The notes beneath the pieces were generated by a model, which had not been told where the DNA came from, did no database searches, and saw only the letters and a list, made by a program, of their open reading frames with translations. Both the position numbers and the translations under genes were made by a program. A DNA stretch of 64,000 bases from NCBI RefSeq assembly GCF_036568125.1, contig NZ_DATCTF010000019.1:1-64000 (forward strand). Reading direction: 5' to 3'. The stretch is from Magnetovibrio sp. GTDB taxonomy: Bacteria > Pseudomonadota > Alphaproteobacteria > Rhodospirillales > Magnetovibrionaceae. Below, one piece after another: positions 60,791 through 64,000 of the stretch (position 1 is the first letter of the stretch; every line of letters begins with the position of its first letter).

Positions 60791-61207
60791 TTAGACCAGG
60801 GCTTCGGCGGCGGGACCCTGTTTGGGATCCGGGCCGCTGGCGCCCCACATCTTTTCGATGTTGTAGAACTCACGCACTTCGGGACGGAACAAGTGCACCA
60901 CGACATCGCCACCATCGACCAGCACCCAATCGCATTGGGGCATGCCTTCGACGGCGACGCTGATCATACCGGCCTTTTTCAGCTGGGTACGCAGATGTTC
61001 GGCCATGGCCCCGACGTGGCGCTGTGAAGTGCCCGACGCGACCACGAGATAATCCGCAATATCGCTTTTTCCCGTGAGATTGATGACGATGACGTCTTGT
61101 GCCTTGTCATCATCGAGTGAGCGTTCCACCACATCGAGCAAATTGGTGCCGACAGGCGGTGTTTTCTCAGATTGAGGAATGGTTTGGTTCCTCCAAGTTG
61201 TTTCCAT
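60791..61207 (-). CDS. rsfS: Ribosomal silencing factor RsfS
   Basis: A 138-residue RsfS/Iojap protein that binds L14 on free 50S subunits and blocks joining. Family phrases are DDDKAQDVIVINLTGKSDIADYLV (split over 28-51), ASGTSQRHVGAMAEHL and WVLVDGGDVVVHLFRPEVREFYNIEKMW. ATG 61207 with GAGAG upstream is chosen; an ATG nine codons earlier lies close to the nadD stop. C-terminal tail is short and Ala/Pro-rich. Confidence 0.93.
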   Translation of the reverse strand: METTWRNQTIPQSEKTPPVGTNLLDVVERSLDDDKAQDVIVINLTGKSDIADYLVVASGTSQRHVGAMAEHLRTQLKKAGMISVAVEGMPQCDWVLVDGGDVVVHLFRPEVREFYNIEKMWGASGPDPKQGPAAEALV

Positions 61208-61238
61208 AACAGTCTCTCTAATATCCCTTAACATCCAG

Positions 61239-61838
61239 CTAATGACGTGCGGATGACACGTCGATATGCCTGCGGATGCGGGTGGCCGATTGGCCGTGAA
61301 GGGGCGTTCGCAAGAACACCCATGCGGGGGGTAACATATCCACGAGCCGCGACGCCTTGGCGACAGGGATGCGGGCGCTGAAAAAACGTCGCGCCGCCCT
61401 GCCGTTCTGCGCCCTCAAAGAATAAGGAGCCCGTGGGAAAACCGCAATGGGAACGCGGCGGAAAATATCCCGCCAGCCTTTCCATCGCGGCATCTGGCGC
61501 AAATTGTCCGCGCCAATAATCCAAACAAACGCGTTTTCTGGATATTCGGCCTGCAACGCCGCCAAGGTATCCACCGTGAAACGCGTATTCAATTTCTGCT
61601 CGATATCGGTGACGCGAATGCGCGCATCGCCCTTCGCCACAGTTTTTGCGCTCGCCACGCGCTGTTCGAGCGGCGCCATTCCGGCCTCGGACTTGAGCGG
61701 GTTTTGCGGCGACACCAGCCACCACAGCTCATCCAGGCCCAAAATCTCCAAAGCCAGCTTGGAAATGTGCAAATGACCGTCATGGGCGGGGTTGAACGAG
61801 CCCCCCAGAAGACCGATTTTGCGTTTGAGCTGTGTCAC
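61239..61838 (-). CDS. nadD: Nicotinate-nucleotide adenylyltransferase
   Basis: A 199-residue nucleotidyltransferase of NAD synthesis. The start LLGGSFNPAHDGHLHIS has the HxGH active site, and WIIGADNLRQMPRWKGW and SATRIRRHI (ISSTxIR-like) are family marks. Lies between proA and rsfS in the conserved order. Confidence 0.95.
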   Translation of the reverse strand: MTQLKRKIGLLGGSFNPAHDGHLHISKLALEILGLDELWWLVSPQNPLKSEAGMAPLEQRVASAKTVAKGDARIRVTDIEQKLNTRFTVDTLAALQAEYPENAFVWIIGADNLRQMPRWKGWRDIFRRVPIAVFPRAPYSLRAQNGRAARRFFSARIPVAKASRLVDMLPPAWVFLRTPLHGQSATRIRRHIDVSSARH

Positions 61839-61854
61839 GACGTTATCCAGGACC

Positions 61855-63129
61855 TCAAGACGGCCGGGTCTGGCCGGAGCCGACGACCTGGTACTTGAAA
61901 CTGGTCAATTGTTCGACACCGACGGGTCCGCGGGCATGCATTTTGTCCGTCGAAATGCCGATTTCCGCACCCATGCCGAACTCGCCGCCGTCGGCGAACT
62001 GGGTCGAGGCGTTAAGCATCACGATGGCGCTGTCGACTGTGTTGAGGAACGTTTCCGCAGCTTTTTCATCCTCGGTGATGATCGCGTCGGTGTGGCCGGA
62101 ACTGTGCGCCGCGATGTGACCGATCGCGTCATCGACGCCGTCGACGGTTTTGACCGCGATGATCGCATCAAGATATTCGGTATCCCAATCTTCTTCAGTG
62201 GCGGCTTTGACCCGCGCATCGGCGGCCTGGGCAGCGGCATCGCCACGCACTTCGCAACCCGCATCCAGCAGGTCCACGACCAGATCCTTGAGCACCTCAT
62301 CGCCCGCCGCTTGGTCGACCAGCAGGGTTTCGGTCGCGCCGCAAATGCCGGTGCGGCGCATCTTGGCGTTCAGCACGATGGTGCGGGCCTTGTCCATGTC
62401 GGCGGCGCGGTCCACGTACGTATGACAAATGCCTTCGAGGTGTTTGAACAACGGCACCTTGCTTTCCGCCGTGACCCGTTCGATCAACGACTTGCCGCCG
62501 CGCGGCACGATCACGTCGATGTAGCCCACCATGGTGAGCATTTCGCCCACCGCCGCGCGGTCCGTGGTCGGCACGCGCTGGATCGCCTCGGCGGGCAGAC
62601 CGGCTGCCTTGAGGCCATCGACCAAGCAACTGTGGATCAGGCCGGACGACAAAAAGCTCTCCGAACCGCCGCGCAAGATCGCCGCGTTGCCCGCTTTCAA
62701 ACACAATGCACCCGCATCGGCGGTGACGTTGGGGCGGCTTTCGTAAATCACCCCGATAACGCCCAGCGGCACAGAAACGCGGCGGATTTTCAAGCCGTTG
62801 GGACGGTCCCATTCACTGAGCGTGCGGCCGACGGGATCGGGCAGTTCGGCAATCGCTTCCAGACCTGCGGCCATGGCTTCGATGCGCTCGTCGTTCAGAA
62901 CCAACCGGTCGATCATCGCCGGGCTGAGATTCTTTTGCTTCGCCGCCGCGACGTCTTGGGCGTTGGCATCCATGATTTCGGCCTTGCGCGCACGGATGGC
63001 TTTGGCGCCCTCGCGCAGGGCGGTATTTTTGGCCTCCGCGCTCGCCATCGCCAAGACGCGACCCGCCGCCCGGGCGGCTTCGCCGATGCCTTTCATCAAG
63101 GCGGGGATATTGTGGGTCATGTCATCCAT
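61855..63129 (-). CDS. proA: Glutamate-5-semialdehyde dehydrogenase (gamma-glutamyl phosphate reductase)
   Basis: A 424-residue ALDH-superfamily enzyme, second step of proline synthesis. Active Cys is in [54 protein letters not shown] and [10 protein letters not shown] are typical. It follows proB by 23 bases, completing with proC (38.4 kb) the proline pathway. Confidence 0.96.
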   Translation of the reverse strand: MDDMTHNIPALMKGIGEAARAAGRVLAMASAEAKNTALREGAKAIRARKAEIMDANAQDVAAAKQKNLSPAMIDRLVLNDERIEAMAAGLEAIAELPDPVGRTLSEWDRPNGLKIRRVSVPLGVIGVIYESRPNVTADAGALCLKAGNAAILRGGSESFLSSGLIHSCLVDGLKAAGLPAEAIQRVPTTDRAAVGEMLTMVGYIDVIVPRGGKSLIERVTAESKVPLFKHLEGICHTYVDRAADMDKARTIVLNAKMRRTGICGATETLLVDQAAGDEVLKDLVVDLLDAGCEVRGDAAAQAADARVKAATEEDWDTEYLDAIIAVKTVDGVDDAIGHIAAHSSGHTDAIITEDEKAAETFLNTVDSAIVMLNASTQFADGGEFGMGAEIGISTDKMHARGPVGVEQLTSFKYQVVGSGQTRPS

Positions 63130-63152
63130 TGCTCTATCCTAGCTCAACATTC

Positions 63153-64000
63153 CTAGCTCAGGGCCATATCGTCGCGATGGACGAGTTCGTCGCGACCGCG
63201 ATAGCCTAGCACCTGTTCGAATTCAGACGATTTGCGGCCAATGATCTTTTGCGCATCATCCGATGAATAGGCGCTGAGGCCACGTGCCAGTTCAACGCCG
63301 TTTTTATCTTCGATCACCACCGCATCGCCCTTGTCGAACGTGCCGTGCACGGCGGTTACACCGATGGGCAGCAGACTTTTGCCGGCCTTCAAAGCCGACA
63401 GCGCGCCGTCGTCCAAGATAACCCTGCCGCTGGGCTGCAGCGAGCCGGCGATCCAACGCTTGCGTGCGCTGGCGGGGGTCATGGAGGGCCTGAACCACGT
63501 CGCTTGCGCGCCATCACTCAAACGCTTCAAGGGGCGTTCATCCGCCCCCAGGGTGATCGCCATGGCGCAGCCGTTTTGCAAACAAATCTTCGCAGCCGCC
63601 AGCTTCGTCACCATGCCGCCCGAACCTACCGAAGAGGCGACGCCCCCGGCCATGGCTTCGATTTCCGGCGTGATGGCATCAACCTCGGCGATGTGTCGGG
63701 CGGTGTCATCCACATTGGGATTGGCGGTATACAGACCATCGACGTCGCTGAGCAACACCAGCACATCTGCACTGGCCATCGCCGCAACTCGCGCGCCCAA
63801 ACGGTCATTGTCGCCGAAGCGGATTTCATCGGTGGCCACGGTGTCGTTTTCATTGATCAAGGGCACCGCGCCCAAACGCAAAATCGCGCCCAGGGTGTTG
63901 CGGGCGTTGAGATAGCGCCGCCGGCTTTCGGTGTCGTCCAGGGTCAACAGGACCTGCGCCACGGTGATGTCGTGGTGGCCCAGAACCTCTTGATAGGCAT
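63153..64000 (-). CDS. proB: Glutamate 5-kinase, N-terminus cut by the window edge
   Basis: The visible 282 residues or so include the kinase C-terminal half (LINENDTVATDEIRFGDNDRL, LLSDVDGLYTANP, GSGGMVTKLAAAKI) and the RNA-binding-like PUA domain (about the last 90 residues, ILDDGALSALKAGKSLLPIG). The frame stays open to base 63998 with family-like sequence (AYQEVLGHHDITVAQVLLTL), so about 95 N-terminal residues lie outside. ProB makes gamma-glutamyl phosphate and is usually feedback inhibited by proline. Confidence 0.95.
   Translation of the reverse strand, partial: AYQEVLGHHDITVAQVLLTLDDTESRRRYLNARNTLGAILRLGAVPLINENDTVATDEIRFGDNDRLGARVAAMASADVLVLLSDVDGLYTANPNVDDTARHIAEVDAITPEIEAMAGGVASSVGSGGMVTKLAAAKICLQNGCAMAITLGADERPLKRLSDGAQATWFRPSMTPASARKRWIAGSLQPSGRVILDDGALSALKAGKSLLPIGVTAVHGTFDKGDAVVIEDKNGVELARGLSAYSSDDAQKIIGRKSSEFEQVLGYRGRDELVHRDDMALS

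Noticed and set aside
61792-63156. A 454-codon plus-strand open frame over proA
   Set aside because: Shadow of proA; composition and lack of domains show it is not a gene.
1-64000. Mobile elements, prophage, CRISPR arrays, tRNA or rRNA genes
   Set aside because: No transposase or integrase frame, no terminal inverted repeats with target duplications, no regularly spaced repeats and no cloverleaf or rRNA-like sequence were seen on reading both strands.

Overview
The window looks like a chromosomal piece of an alphaproteobacterium of the Rhodospirillales type, GC-rich, with no mobile DNA. Evidence for this is the conserved order proB-proA-nadD-rsfS-rlmH-gpmI-envC-ctpA-yibQ-like-rppH (64000 to 53674), the block lgt-midA-pgeF-lipoprotein-prs-rplY-pth-ychF (36130 to 28342), a three-gene petABC operon, alphaproteobacterial small families (DUF1285, DUF6111) and an mtnP-mtnA-class II aldolase operon like that of Rhodospirillum rubrum. 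Many c-type cytochromes point to a flexible, partly low-oxygen respiratory life. I cannot name the species.

Layout. 1-2.1 kb: a NapC/NirT tetraheme cytochrome and a diheme cytochrome c. 2.1-5.8 kb: a lipoprotein, OsmC, pirin and WrbA, facing a LysR regulator. 5.8-8.8 kb: DUF1285, CoA pyrophosphatase, DUF6111 and CCA-adding enzyme. 8.8-16.7 kb: an AT-rich 500-base regulatory gap and a complete Alternative Complex III operon (actA, actB split in two, actC, D, E, F). 16.7-20.1 kb: trmL and the cytochrome bc1 operon petABC. 20.2-24 kb: an HDAC-like deacetylase divergent from an acyl-CoA synthetase/GNAT protein. 24-26.7 kb: methylthioadenosine salvage operon. 26.8-37.1 kb: a trypsin-like lipoprotein protease, then the translation/PRPP/lipoprotein block and hldD. 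37.2-39.5 kb: ubiK, a GANTC-rich gap, YbjN, proC and a CsaA-like protein. 39.5-44.8 kb: two cytochromes c, an EnvZ/OmpR-type two-component system, a MarR regulator and a branched-chain aminotransferase. 44.8-51 kb: LOG and HAD proteins, moaE-moaD-moeA, pgsA and uvrC. 51.4-54.2 kb: folB, a pteridine-reductase-like SDR, a Ca/Na exchanger and rppH. 54.2-64 kb: cell envelope, glycolysis, ribosome, NAD and proline genes, with proB cut by the window edge.

How it works together. The strongest theme is the quinol to cytochrome c step of respiration. Two non-homologous complexes for the same reaction, ACIII and bc1, lie 0.8 kb apart with separate promoters, and a third quinol dehydrogenase (NapC type) with its own periplasmic cytochrome lies 8 kb away. 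A second theme is metabolite recycling: MtnP, MtnA and an aldolase with the FucA catalytic residues should convert methylthioadenosine to DHAP plus methylthioacetaldehyde. The most interesting non-coding signals are a candidate attenuator before rplY, ten GANTC sites within 178 bases beside a perfect DnaA box before ybjN, and a 22-base repeat pair before the ACIII operon. No tRNA, rRNA, CRISPR array, insertion sequence or prophage was seen.
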